A stretch of DNA of 54,231 bases from Lachnospiraceae bacterium (GTDB lineage: Bacteria > Bacillota > Clostridia > Lachnospirales > Lachnospiraceae), in contig JAIECJ010000072.1 of assembly GCA_029068555.1 (NCBI GenBank), forward strand, positions 1-54,231, read 5' to 3'. The position numbers were made by a program, and so were the translations under genes. Below are positions 35,881-44,574 of this stretch, piece by piece. Position 1 is the stretch's first letter; every line of letters begins with the position of its first letter. The notes beneath the pieces are model-generated. The model ran no database searches, was not told the DNA's origin, and saw nothing but the letters and a program-made list of their open reading frames with translations.

Positions 35881-37491
35881 ATGCAAAATATTGCACTTAT
35901 AATAAATACATTACAGGGAGGCGGCGCTGAGAGGTGTGCAGCCGATTTGAGCTTAATTTTTGCACAAAGAGGTTTTCGGGTGTTTTTATTTACAGATCTT
36001 TCAATAAAGACTGCGTACGAGTATGCGGGAACACTTGTAGACTATGATTTCGCTTTATCTATAACCAAATTCAAACAGGGTATAAACTCCTTACAGGAAA
36101 AAGTAAACGAATTGAAGAATTTAAAAAATAAGTACAATATTGATATTGCAATCAGTTTTATGCAGCAGGCAAATTACCTTAATATATTGTCCAAGAATCA
36201 GGAAAAGGTAATTCTGACAACACACAGTGTAAACTCTGAGTATGCAAAATATGATAAATCTGTATTTTGGTCAGATGAAACTTTCAGGGATTTATATCAG
36301 TATGCGGATTTCATTACATTTCCATCTGATTTTTGCAGGAATGACTGGTTAGCACATTATGGGGATAAAAATAATATAACAAGAACGATATACAATCCGG
36401 TTCATAGGATGCCCGTCAAGAAGAATGATAAGAAAGAAAATATCGTTATTGCAATCGGCAGAATGCACAGTATTAAGAGACAATGGCATCTAATCAAGGC
36501 GTTTAAGCTGGTGAAAGAAATGTGTCCTGACAGCAGGCTGATTATATTGGGCGATGGAGAATTAAGACCTGAATTGGAATCAGTCATTTCACGGCTTCAT
36601 TTAGAAAACGATGTAGAAATGCCTGGAAATGTTAAGGATGTTTCGTTTTATCTGGAGAAAGCAAAGGTTTTTGCCATGACATCGAGATGTGAGGCAATGC
36701 CGTGTTCTGTACTTGAGGCGCTAAGCGCAGGTGTTCCAGTGGTCTCCTGTGACAGCCCCGGAGGTATCAGGGAAGAACTTGGAATTTCAGCAGTACAGAA
36801 AAATATTTTGGAACCCTTAATCGGTGAATGCGGGATAATAACTCCTTATATAAGCGAAAACAGTGCAAATGATATATCGCGGGAGGAAGAAATTTTAGCA
36901 GAAGAAATAGTACATTTACTGAAGGATGATCGTTTACGGATCAAAATGGCGCAGGCAGCATGTGCGATGGCTCAGAAGTTTTCTCCAGATGTGATAGGCT
37001 CTGTCTGGACTGATGAAGTTTTTAGCGACAATTTAAGACGGGAAGCGGATACGGAAGCGTTTGAGAGAACAAAGAAGAAGCATATTGAAAGTTATCAGGA
37101 GCCGGAGGCAGCAGATGTAAAGCTGTATGTTTCCTATTACAGGTTATTAGAAAAGTGGATGCTGCTGCATGAAAAGGGAGGCTCGGTAAAGCAGTATTTC
37201 ATGATGCGTGAGATGAAAAATATAATCATATATGGTCTTGGGAAAATGGCAAATCATTTGTTGGAAGACATCAAGGAGAGTAATATCAATGTTGTCTGTG
37301 CAATAGATATAGGCGCCATAAACAAATACAGTTATTTTCCGGTAATTACGTTGGAGGAAGATATACCAGGCGCAGACTGCATCATAATTACCCCTGTTCA
37401 CGAGACGGAATCTATCATGCAAAACCTAAAAGATAGGACATCTGTTCCGCTTATATCATTATCAGATATTGTTGATGAATGTTTGCATTGA
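35881..37491 (+). CDS. GT4 glycosyltransferase with C-terminal Rossmann-like domain
   Basis: 536 aa. IALIINTLQGGGAERCAADL opens a GT4 enzyme (GGGAER is the usual glycine loop), VIAIGRMHSIKRQ near 190 and SRCEAMPCSVLEALSAGVP near 268 follow. After a helical linker the shared module starts near 444 (IIIYGLGKMANHL) and runs to the C-terminus. Linker and module resemble the separate 158-aa protein just upstream. GGGGGG precedes the ATG. The donor sugar is unknown. Confidence 0.88.
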   Translation: MQNIALIINTLQGGGAERCAADLSLIFAQRGFRVFLFTDLSIKTAYEYAGTLVDYDFALSITKFKQGINSLQEKVNELKNLKNKYNIDIAISFMQQANYLNILSKNQEKVILTTHSVNSEYAKYDKSVFWSDETFRDLYQYADFITFPSDFCRNDWLAHYGDKNNITRTIYNPVHRMPVKKNDKKENIVIAIGRMHSIKRQWHLIKAFKLVKEMCPDSRLIILGDGELRPELESVISRLHLENDVEMPGNVKDVSFYLEKAKVFAMTSRCEAMPCSVLEALSAGVPVVSCDSPGGIREELGISAVQKNILEPLIGECGIITPYISENSANDISREEEILAEEIVHLLKDDRLRIKMAQAACAMAQKFSPDVIGSVWTDEVFSDNLRREADTEAFERTKKKHIESYQEPEAADVKLYVSYYRLLEKWMLLHEKGGSVKQYFMMREMKNIIIYGLGKMANHLLEDIKESNINVVCAIDIGAINKYSYFPVITLEEDIPGADCIIITPVHETESIMQNLKDRTSVPLISLSDIVDECLH

Positions 37492-37531
37492 GCATTATAA
37501 ATGAAACAAAAAACAAAGAGGGTTGTATTTT

Positions 37532-38863
37532 ATGACTGAAATTTCAATTTTGGTGCCTGTGTATAATGTTGAAAAGTATCTTAGCGCCTGCATTGACAGC
37601 ATATTGGCACAGACATTTACGGATTTTGAGGTAATCTGTATGGATGATGGCTCCACGGATAGATCAGGAGCTATATTGGATGCGTATGCGCTAAAGGACA
37701 GCAGAATAAAGGTGATACATAAAGAAAATTCAGGTTATGGAAAAACAATGAATATGGCATTGTCCAAGGCTGAAGGTAGATATATAGGTATTGTTGAAAG
37801 TGATGATACAATCGAAATGGATATGTATCAAAACCTGTATAAAGCAGTTGCAGAGTATGATTTGGATTTTGTAAAAGCAGATTTTTATGCAGTGTGGGAT
37901 AACGAAGATGGCACAGTACAAAAACAATATTTTAATCTGACAGATGATTTAACCATGTATAACAGAGTGCTTAATCCCAATTTAGAGTTGGATTCATATT
38001 TACTTAAAAAATTCACATGGAATGCATTATACAGGAAAGAGCTGCTATTAGAACATAACATTAGGTACAATGAAACACCAGGAGCGTCTTTTCAGGATAA
38101 TGGATTCTGGTTCCAGACATTTTATTGGGCAAAACGGGCTATGTTTTTAGATAAGGCAGTGTATAACTATAGGCAGGATAATATGCTGTCTTCAGTGCAT
38201 GACAGGAAAAAAGTGTACGCCATGAAAAATGAGTTTGATTTTATCAGGAGTTTTATGATTAAGCATAGTGATACGCCAGAAGGGTTATATCCGATATGTT
38301 TTCATTTGCGTATGCTTGCATATATAGGGACGCTGCAGAGAATTGACCTTTCATTAAAAAAGGAATTTGCAAAGGTAATAGCAAAAGAGCGTGATTTTTA
38401 TCAGGAACAAAATGAGGCATGTTATGATTACATGACCAGGGAGCAGATTTCCATAATAAAGAATCCAATAGGCTATGTAGAGGATGTCTTGATTCAGTAC
38501 AGGGAGATAACGGGAGATGTCATTTCAGGCTATAGCAATGTTATTGTATATGGTGCAGGTGTGCATGGGGAAAGAATTGTTTACAGAGTAAAGGAAGCAA
38601 AGGCAGATAATCAGACAATAAAGGTTGCGGTTACAAGTCTGAATGGCAGGAATATTGTATGTCAGGGGGAAACTGTGTGTGAAATATCAGATTGTGTTGA
38701 CGATAAAGGCAGCAGTTTAGTCATATTGGCTGTAAAGGAAAACTCGGATGCCTTTTATGAGATGCTGGATTGTCTTAAGAAATATATGTTTCCGCATATC
38801 ATATCGGAATCGGCAAAAAGATTAGCGGGGGATGAAAATGGAACGGGCACAGGAATTAATTAA
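37532..38863 (+). CDS. GT2 glycosyltransferase with C-terminal Rossmann-like domain
   Basis: 443 aa. EISILVPVYNVEKYL at 3-17, MDDGSTD at 37-43 and ESDD at 89-92 define a GT2 enzyme. The shared module lies at about 334-435 (VIVYGAGVHGERIV). It is similar in design to 25974-27320 but diverged. ATG 37532 has AGAGGG nine bases upstream; the in-frame TTG at 37523 is less likely. Its last 26 bases overlap the next gene. Confidence 0.87.
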   Translation: MTEISILVPVYNVEKYLSACIDSILAQTFTDFEVICMDDGSTDRSGAILDAYALKDSRIKVIHKENSGYGKTMNMALSKAEGRYIGIVESDDTIEMDMYQNLYKAVAEYDLDFVKADFYAVWDNEDGTVQKQYFNLTDDLTMYNRVLNPNLELDSYLLKKFTWNALYRKELLLEHNIRYNETPGASFQDNGFWFQTFYWAKRAMFLDKAVYNYRQDNMLSSVHDRKKVYAMKNEFDFIRSFMIKHSDTPEGLYPICFHLRMLAYIGTLQRIDLSLKKEFAKVIAKERDFYQEQNEACYDYMTREQISIIKNPIGYVEDVLIQYREITGDVISGYSNVIVYGAGVHGERIVYRVKEAKADNQTIKVAVTSLNGRNIVCQGETVCEISDCVDDKGSSLVILAVKENSDAFYEMLDCLKKYMFPHIISESAKRLAGDENGTGTGIN

Positions 38864-41072
38864 CGGAATACAAAAAGGACTTTTACAATGGTATGATTTT
38901 AAGAGTGAAAGCAGGGTGCTTTTTATTGGAAATGAGAATACTCCTTTGGCACATATGCTGTCTGAGAAAAAGCTTAAGGCGACCTGCGTGCTGCTGGATA
39001 TGCTGCCTGATGAGGAATGGCAGCAGGAACACGACAGATATTTTGACTATATCATATGCATACAGGCTCTTGAATTGCAAAAAAATCCGACCGAATATTT
39101 GGAAATATTTTACAGGCTGATTAAAATAGATGGTACTATGATTCTTGGCATGAACAACCGCATGGGCATCCGGTATTTCTGCGGTGACAGGGATATTTAC
39201 ACAAACAGATGCTTTGATAGTGTCGAAGGCTACTGCCGTGCCTACTCCAAAAAAGAAGATGCGTTTCAGGGCAGAAGCTATGACCAGGCAGAAATAAAAA
39301 GAATGCTTAAAATGGCAGGGTGGGAGCAGTTTTGCTTTTATTCTGTTTTTTCTGATTTAAGAAATCCGACACTAATCTATTCGGAAAATTATCTGCCAAA
39401 TGAGGATTTGGCTAATCGTTTGCTGCCGTTTTACAATTATCCGCATACTGTTTTTCTAAATGAAAGAATGCTTTATGAAGACTTGGTGGATAATGGCATG
39501 TTTCATCAGATGGCGAACGCATATTTGGTTGAGTGTACAATAAATGGTAAGTTGTCAGATATTGACCATGTAACCTGTTCGATGGACAGGGGAAGGGAGC
39601 GGGCGCTTTTTACGGTTATCCGCCATACAGGAACTGTGGAGAAGAGGGCAGCATACCCAGAGGGCAGAAAGCGGTTATCGCTTTTTATTGAACATGGGCG
39701 TGACTTGAAAGCGCATGGTATTTCTGTTGTCGATGCGCGAATAGAAAATGACACATATGTCATGCCGTATGTGAAGGGCGAGGTTGCACAGCTGTATCTG
39801 AAACGTCTTATCAGGACGGACACGTGCAAGTTTTTACAGGAGATGGATCACTTCCGGGATCTGATATTACAATCGTCTGATATCGTCAAGGAGGATATAG
39901 GCAATGGGGAGGGCGCTGTTTTGCGCAGGGGATATCTCGACATGGTCCCGCTGAACAGTTTTTATATAGATGGTACGTTTGTGTTTTATGATCAGGAATT
40001 TTGTGAGGAGAATTATCCTGCGAATGCCATCATTACAAGGATGATTACTACATTCTATAGTGGGAACTGGGAATTGGACAAAATCATTCCAATAGAAGAA
40101 TTGTTTGCAAGATATCATTTAACACCCAGAATATCTCACTGGCAGGAAATGGAAAGTATATTTTTGTCAAAGCTTTTAAATGCGGAGCAGCTTGGAATTT
40201 ATTATGGAAAACATCGGATTGGTGACGAAAATATTCATTCAAACCGTCAGCGCATTAACTGTTCGGATTCCGAATACAGAAAAATTTTTATTGATATTTT
40301 CAAAGAGACGGATACCCGTAAGCTTATCCTTTTTGGCTCGGGATATTTTGCCAAGAAGTTTTTAACCTTGTATGAAAAAGATTATCCTGTGTATGCCATT
40401 ATAGATAATAATACGGACAGGTGGGGCGAAAAGATGAATGGCATTGCAATACAGTCCCCGGAAATTTTGAAGCAGTTACAAGGTGATGAATATAAGGTGA
40501 TCGTATGCATCAAAAATTATGCATCGGTTATCAGTCAGCTGGAAAGTATGGGGGTAACAGAATACAGCATATATGATGCCAATATAGGATATGGGAGAAA
40601 ACAAAAGGTACATATTGCACAGAAAAGTGAGAAGGCAGCACCCAAAAAGTATCATGTGGGGTATATCTCAGGTGTATTTGACCTGTTTCATATAGGGCAT
40701 CTGAATATGTTCAAACGGGCTAAAGAGCAGTGTGACTATCTGATTGTAGGTGTTGTGACGGACGAGGGAGTGCGCAGTATCAAGAGGGTTGAGCCGTTTG
40801 TACCTTTTGAGGAGCGGATTGAGATGGTTCGTTCCTGCCGTTATGTGGACGAGGCAGTTGAGATACCACTGGAGTATAATGATACAAGGGAGGCATACAA
40901 GCTGTATCATTTTGACTGCCAGTTTTCGGGAAGTGATTATATAGACAGACCATCATGGATAAACAATAAAGAATTTTTGGAACAGAACGGGTCAACAATG
41001 GTTTTTTTCCCATATACAGAGAGTACAAGCTCCAGCAAAATAAAAGCATTGATTGAGAAGAAACTAATGTAA
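38838..41072 (+). CDS. Four-part protein: methyltransferase-like, kinase-like, Rossmann-like, cytidylyltransferase
   Basis: 744 aa. Residues about 1-190 resemble a SAM methyltransferase (VLFIGNENTP, YDFKSES) with a degenerate glycine loop. Residues about 240-420 look like a protein-kinase/APH-type fold, with YLDMVPLNSF near 366 as a catalytic-loop-like motif and FYDQEF near 383. Residues about 493-590 are the shared module (LILFGSGYFAKKF). Residues about 605-744 are a TagD-type cytidylyltransferase (GVFDLFHIGH, HxGH at about 617-620; ESTSSSKI at the end). It could phosphorylate and CDP-activate a polyol. ATG 38832 is a near-equal start. It is the last gene before the operon terminator. Confidence 0.75.
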   Translation: MERAQELINGIQKGLLQWYDFKSESRVLFIGNENTPLAHMLSEKKLKATCVLLDMLPDEEWQQEHDRYFDYIICIQALELQKNPTEYLEIFYRLIKIDGTMILGMNNRMGIRYFCGDRDIYTNRCFDSVEGYCRAYSKKEDAFQGRSYDQAEIKRMLKMAGWEQFCFYSVFSDLRNPTLIYSENYLPNEDLANRLLPFYNYPHTVFLNERMLYEDLVDNGMFHQMANAYLVECTINGKLSDIDHVTCSMDRGRERALFTVIRHTGTVEKRAAYPEGRKRLSLFIEHGRDLKAHGISVVDARIENDTYVMPYVKGEVAQLYLKRLIRTDTCKFLQEMDHFRDLILQSSDIVKEDIGNGEGAVLRRGYLDMVPLNSFYIDGTFVFYDQEFCEENYPANAIITRMITTFYSGNWELDKIIPIEELFARYHLTPRISHWQEMESIFLSKLLNAEQLGIYYGKHRIGDENIHSNRQRINCSDSEYRKIFIDIFKETDTRKLILFGSGYFAKKFLTLYEKDYPVYAIIDNNTDRWGEKMNGIAIQSPEILKQLQGDEYKVIVCIKNYASVISQLESMGVTEYSIYDANIGYGRKQKVHIAQKSEKAAPKKYHVGYISGVFDLFHIGHLNMFKRAKEQCDYLIVGVVTDEGVRSIKRVEPFVPFEERIEMVRSCRYVDEAVEIPLEYNDTREAYKLYHFDCQFSGSDYIDRPSWINNKEFLEQNGSTMVFFPYTESTSSSKIKALIEKKLM

Positions 41073-41128
41073 GAAGTACTTTGAAAGAGGAGATTATACG
41101 TTGGCTGTCGTTTAGAAACTTAATTTAG

Positions 41129-41160
41129 AAAAGCTGTTCATTTTGAACAGCTTTTGTGTT
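41129..41160 (+). terminator. Rho-independent terminator of the glycan operon
   Basis: A 12-bp perfect stem AAAAGCTGTTCA (41129-41140) and TGAACAGCTTTT (41144-41155) with a TTT loop is followed by a T-rich tail. It is 57 bases after the stop at 41072 and is the only convincing terminator seen between 1844 and this point. Confidence 0.88.
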
Positions 41161-41211
41161 ATTATGGAACCAATACGACAGTAAACAATTAATCGCGCAC
41201 AGGAGAGGTGA

Positions 41212-41616
41212 GTGGATAATCCGTCCAGAAGGGAACCTGAACGGTTTTATCATGGTTTTGTATTAGAGCGTGTTGATATTTGCGCCAAATTCAGTCAACA
41301 TAAGGCATTGCCCTTTATGCCTTTGACCCCTATGCCTCCTTGTGGATCTGCGTGAAAGTATATGGTCACGTCCAACCGTGAAAGCGGCTATGGGCGCTAT
41401 GATATCATGCTTGAGCCGCGCAGTAAGCAGGATGTTGCGATTATAATGGAATTTAAGGTTCGAGATGAGGATGACGAAAAAACGTTAGCGGATGCGGTAA
41501 AGGCAGCCCTTGGCCAGATTCAGGAAAAAGCGTATGCGCAGGCATTAATCAGCAGGGGGGGCCGGCGGATAATATCCGCAGCTATGGATTTGCATTTCAA
41601 GGGAAAAGGGTTTTAA
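41212..41616 (+). pseudogene. Broken DUF1703-type PD-(D/E)XK/AAA protein remnant
   Basis: Only the end of a larger gene survives. GTG 41212, preceded by AGGAGAGGTG, begins a frame reading REPERFYHGFVLE (41230-41268), typical of these proteins. That frame then enters unrelated sequence and stops at 41353-41355. The homologous sequence resumes at 41362-41616 (84 aa: VTSNRESGYGRYDIMLEP, then IIMEFKV). The D and E-x-K of the PD-(D/E)XK nuclease motif are in this 3' part. The AAA domain is absent. About 90 bases (41269-41358) replace the usual short link, and contain AAGGCAT/ATGCCTT arms. It is probably a degenerate gene with an inserted small repeat. Confidence 0.7.
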
Positions 41617-41643
41617 TCGGATAAAAAGCAGGAGGACAAGAAT

Positions 41644-42888
41644 TTGAACATAATTTGTGCACCGGCGGGAATTGTCGGCAGGGAGAATCCGCGACAGGGA
41701 GTGACGGATATTTCGGCTGCCGGATTTCGTGACATGTTACTGGATATGTCACTGTACTGCACACCGGCGAAATTGGAGAAAGGCGAGAAAGAATCGTTAG
41801 AAGGAAATCAGGAATTGGCAGCTTTGCTGAATCATTGCAGCAAAAATAACATTTGTACGCACGTGGCATATGCGCCGTATTTGATGCGGCACACGAAACA
41901 CAATAACACAAGTATGATTATGACACAGGTGTCAGAAATGGGTATAAAGACAGCCGCGCAGAGCGGATGTCAGTATATTGTGATAAGACCATTATTTGCA
42001 GGCATACCAGATAAGGATTTGTGGAAAGCCAATCATGAATACTATCTGCGGCTGGCAGATACGGCAAAGGAAAATGACATGATGATACTACTCGAAAATC
42101 AGTGCAAAAATAAAAACGGACACCTGCTGCGCGGCGCCTGTTCTGATGCAGTCAGCGCCGCAGAGTGGGTAGACCAGCTGAACAGGGAAGTCGGCGGGGA
42201 GCGTTTCGGATTCTGTATGGATGCCGGAGTATGCAGTATTTGCGGTCAGAATATGTATGACTTTATTCATGCGCTGGGGGACAGGTTAAAAACTGTCATT
42301 CTGCGTGACTGTGACGGAAGCCATGAAAGCGCCTTGCTTCCGTTCACCTGTGCAAATCAGGGGCGGCCGCAGACGGATTGGCTGAATCTGATACGCGGGC
42401 TGCGTGAAATCTTTTTTGACGGCCAGCTGATACTGAATATAAAAGATACGGCGACATCGTTCCCGCCAGTACTGCGGAGCGGGCTGCTGGCGATGGTAAA
42501 GTCGGTGGCAGATTATTTCGAGTGGCAGATTGAGATAGAGCGTGTTTTGAGAAAATATCCGTCACGTGTTCTTTTTGGCGCAGGAAATATGTGCCGCAAT
42601 TATATGAAATGCTATGGGGAAACGTATCCGCCGCTTTACACATGTGACAATAACAAGGGGCTGTGGGGAGAGATGTTTTGCGGTCTTGAGGTGAAAAATC
42701 CAGAGAGTCTGAGGGATTTGGATAGGGACTGCGCAGTTATTATCTGTAATATTTATTACAAAGAAATTGAGGCGCAGCTCAGACAGATGAATATCAAAAA
42801 CCCAATAGAGTATTTTAATGATGAGCATATGCCGTCGTTTTATTTTGACAGGATAAAGCGCGATGTGTGGAATGGGGGACAGAGATGA
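41644..42888 (+). CDS. Xylose-isomerase-like TIM-barrel protein with C-terminal Rossmann-like domain
   Basis: 414 aa. Residues about 1-290 resemble the sugar phosphate isomerase/epimerase family (xylose isomerase-like TIM barrel): CTHVAYAPYLM near 78, ILLENQCKN near 149 (glutamate metal ligand), FGFCMDAGV near 186 and VILRDCDG near 218. The shared module is at about 306-405 (VLFGAGNMCRNY). The start is TTG 41644 with AGGAGG eight bases upstream. It lies beyond the operon terminator, in a separate transcription unit, yet carries the same module as the glycan enzymes. A function in polyol or keto-sugar isomerisation is likely. Confidence 0.8.
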   Translation: MNIICAPAGIVGRENPRQGVTDISAAGFRDMLLDMSLYCTPAKLEKGEKESLEGNQELAALLNHCSKNNICTHVAYAPYLMRHTKHNNTSMIMTQVSEMGIKTAAQSGCQYIVIRPLFAGIPDKDLWKANHEYYLRLADTAKENDMMILLENQCKNKNGHLLRGACSDAVSAAEWVDQLNREVGGERFGFCMDAGVCSICGQNMYDFIHALGDRLKTVILRDCDGSHESALLPFTCANQGRPQTDWLNLIRGLREIFFDGQLILNIKDTATSFPPVLRSGLLAMVKSVADYFEWQIEIERVLRKYPSRVLFGAGNMCRNYMKCYGETYPPLYTCDNNKGLWGEMFCGLEVKNPESLRDLDRDCAVIICNIYYKEIEAQLRQMNIKNPIEYFNDEHMPSFYFDRIKRDVWNGGQR

Positions 42889-43856
42889 AAATAGGTGTAC
42901 AGACCCAGAATATAATTGCTGATACAAATCCGTCAGAGGGATTTGAGACACTTTCCCGGATTGGGTTTTCCTGTGCAGATTTCAGTCTGAACAGTTATCT
43001 AAAAAACACATCCATTTACGAGTCGGAGCTGAACGATTTTTTCACCCAGCCATTATCTTCGCTTGAGCAGTTTTTTGCACCGCATAAGCTGGGGGCTGAA
43101 AAGGCAGGGATAGCCGTAAACCAGATGCATATGCCATATCCCGTCTATGTTCCCATGGGCAGCAGTCCGCTGAATGAATACTTACAAAAAGAAGTGGCGC
43201 CCAAAAGCATGGAAATCTGTCATTATTTTGGCTGTCCATATATTGTGATTCATGGATTTAAACTGACCCATTATCTGGGTACGGAGCAGGCGGAATGGGA
43301 ACAGACACAGCAGTTTATTGATTCGATTGCCCCGATGGCTAAGGAAATGGGTATCACGATATGCATTGAAAATCTGTACGATAGCGTGGCGGGGCATCTG
43401 GTTGAAGGACCGTGCTGCGATGTCAGGAAAGCGGTGGAGCGCATAGACCGCATCAATGAAAAATACCATGCGGAAGTGCTGGGATTCTGTTTTGACACAG
43501 GACATGCAAATCTTGTTGGGATAGATTATGAATCGTTTATCACTGCGCTTGATTATCGGCTGAAGGTGCTCCATATTCACGATAACGATGGAATAGATGA
43601 CCTGCACCAGATTCCTTTTACCTTTACAAGGACAAGGGAAAATAAGTCCTCCACGGACTGGGATGGTTTTCTGCAGGGTCTTCGGAACATTCATTTTGAC
43701 AAGACACTCAGTTTTGAAACGGCGCCTGTTATAAATGCTTTTCCGGAGCAGCTGAAACTGGATGCGCTGTCATTTATCTTCAAAATCGGAGCGTATTTTT
43801 CCCATTCTGTGCAAATGGGTATAGGGGCGGATATAGAAGGTACCAGTACGGAGTAA
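42885..43856 (+). CDS. Xylose-isomerase-like TIM-barrel sugar epimerase
   Basis: 323 aa. VNQMHMPYPVY near 80, ICIENLYDSVAGH near 164, GFCFDTGHANL near 206 and VLHIHDNDG near 238 give the metal-binding Glu, Asp/His and His of the sugar phosphate isomerase/epimerase family. It is a paralogue of the previous gene without the Rossmann-like tail. ATG 42885 overlaps the previous stop (ATGA) and has GGGGGACA upstream. The previous protein lacks the HxHDND histidines that are present here, so this copy is the better candidate for activity. Confidence 0.85.
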   Translation: MKIGVQTQNIIADTNPSEGFETLSRIGFSCADFSLNSYLKNTSIYESELNDFFTQPLSSLEQFFAPHKLGAEKAGIAVNQMHMPYPVYVPMGSSPLNEYLQKEVAPKSMEICHYFGCPYIVIHGFKLTHYLGTEQAEWEQTQQFIDSIAPMAKEMGITICIENLYDSVAGHLVEGPCCDVRKAVERIDRINEKYHAEVLGFCFDTGHANLVGIDYESFITALDYRLKVLHIHDNDGIDDLHQIPFTFTRTRENKSSTDWDGFLQGLRNIHFDKTLSFETAPVINAFPEQLKLDALSFIFKIGAYFSHSVQMGIGADIEGTSTE

Positions 43857-43897
43857 ACAACAACGAGTAAAAAATGTACATGGGGAGAAAAAGAATT

Positions 43898-44560
43898 ATG
43901 GATGAGAGAATGCTGACATTTATACACTCTTTTGACTGCGAAAAACCGCCTTATTTACATGCGCTTGAAAAATATTCCAAGGAGACAAATGTGCCGATTA
44001 TCAGACCGCAGATGCAGAGTCTGCTGCGTCTTCTCATCACGTGGGGACGGCCGATGCACATTCTTGAAGTCGGTACGGCGATTGGTTTTTCGGCATTGCT
44101 GATGAGTGAGTATGCGCCAGCGGGATGCCGTATTACAACCATTGAAAAATATGAGAAACGCATACCGCTTGCAAGGGAAAACTTTGAAAAAGCGGGAAAA
44201 TCGGACTGCATCACGCTTCTCGAGGGAGATGCCGCAGAGCTTTTGGCGTCTTTAAAGGACGATGGTATGTATGACCTGATATTTATGGATGCGGCAAAAG
44301 GACAATATATCAATTTCCTGCCAGATATTCTGCGCCTTCTGTCGCCCACCGGACTTTTGGTTTCTGACAATGTTTTGCAGGAGGGCGAGCTGATTGAGTC
44401 AAAGTACGCAGTAATCCGCAGAAACCGTACTATCCACAACAGAATGCGCGAATATTTATATCAGCTGACACACTGTGAGGAGCTGGAAACAACGATACTG
44501 CCCATAGCGGACGGGGTGACGCTCTCTGCAAGACGAAAACAAAACGAAAAGAAAAGATAA
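43898..44560 (+). CDS. trmR: tRNA 5-hydroxyuridine methyltransferase TrmR-like (YrrM)
   Basis: 220 aa, a catechol-O-methyltransferase-like fold: LEVGTAIGFSALLMSEY near 56 (SAM motif), TTIEKYEKR, YDLIFMDAAKGQY near 129 and SDNVLQEG near 161 for the metal site. This is the YrrM/TrmR family, which methylates 5-hydroxyuridine at tRNA position 34 to 5-methoxyuridine. The next gene is a U32 peptidase-like protein as in the Bacillus yrrMNO cluster, where TrhP makes the 5-hydroxyuridine. ATG 43898 has GGGGAGA nine bases upstream. Confidence 0.85.
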   Translation: MDERMLTFIHSFDCEKPPYLHALEKYSKETNVPIIRPQMQSLLRLLITWGRPMHILEVGTAIGFSALLMSEYAPAGCRITTIEKYEKRIPLARENFEKAGKSDCITLLEGDAAELLASLKDDGMYDLIFMDAAKGQYINFLPDILRLLSPTGLLVSDNVLQEGELIESKYAVIRRNRTIHNRMREYLYQLTHCEELETTILPIADGVTLSARRKQNEKKR

Positions 44561-44574
44561 ATTGGAGGAGTAGA

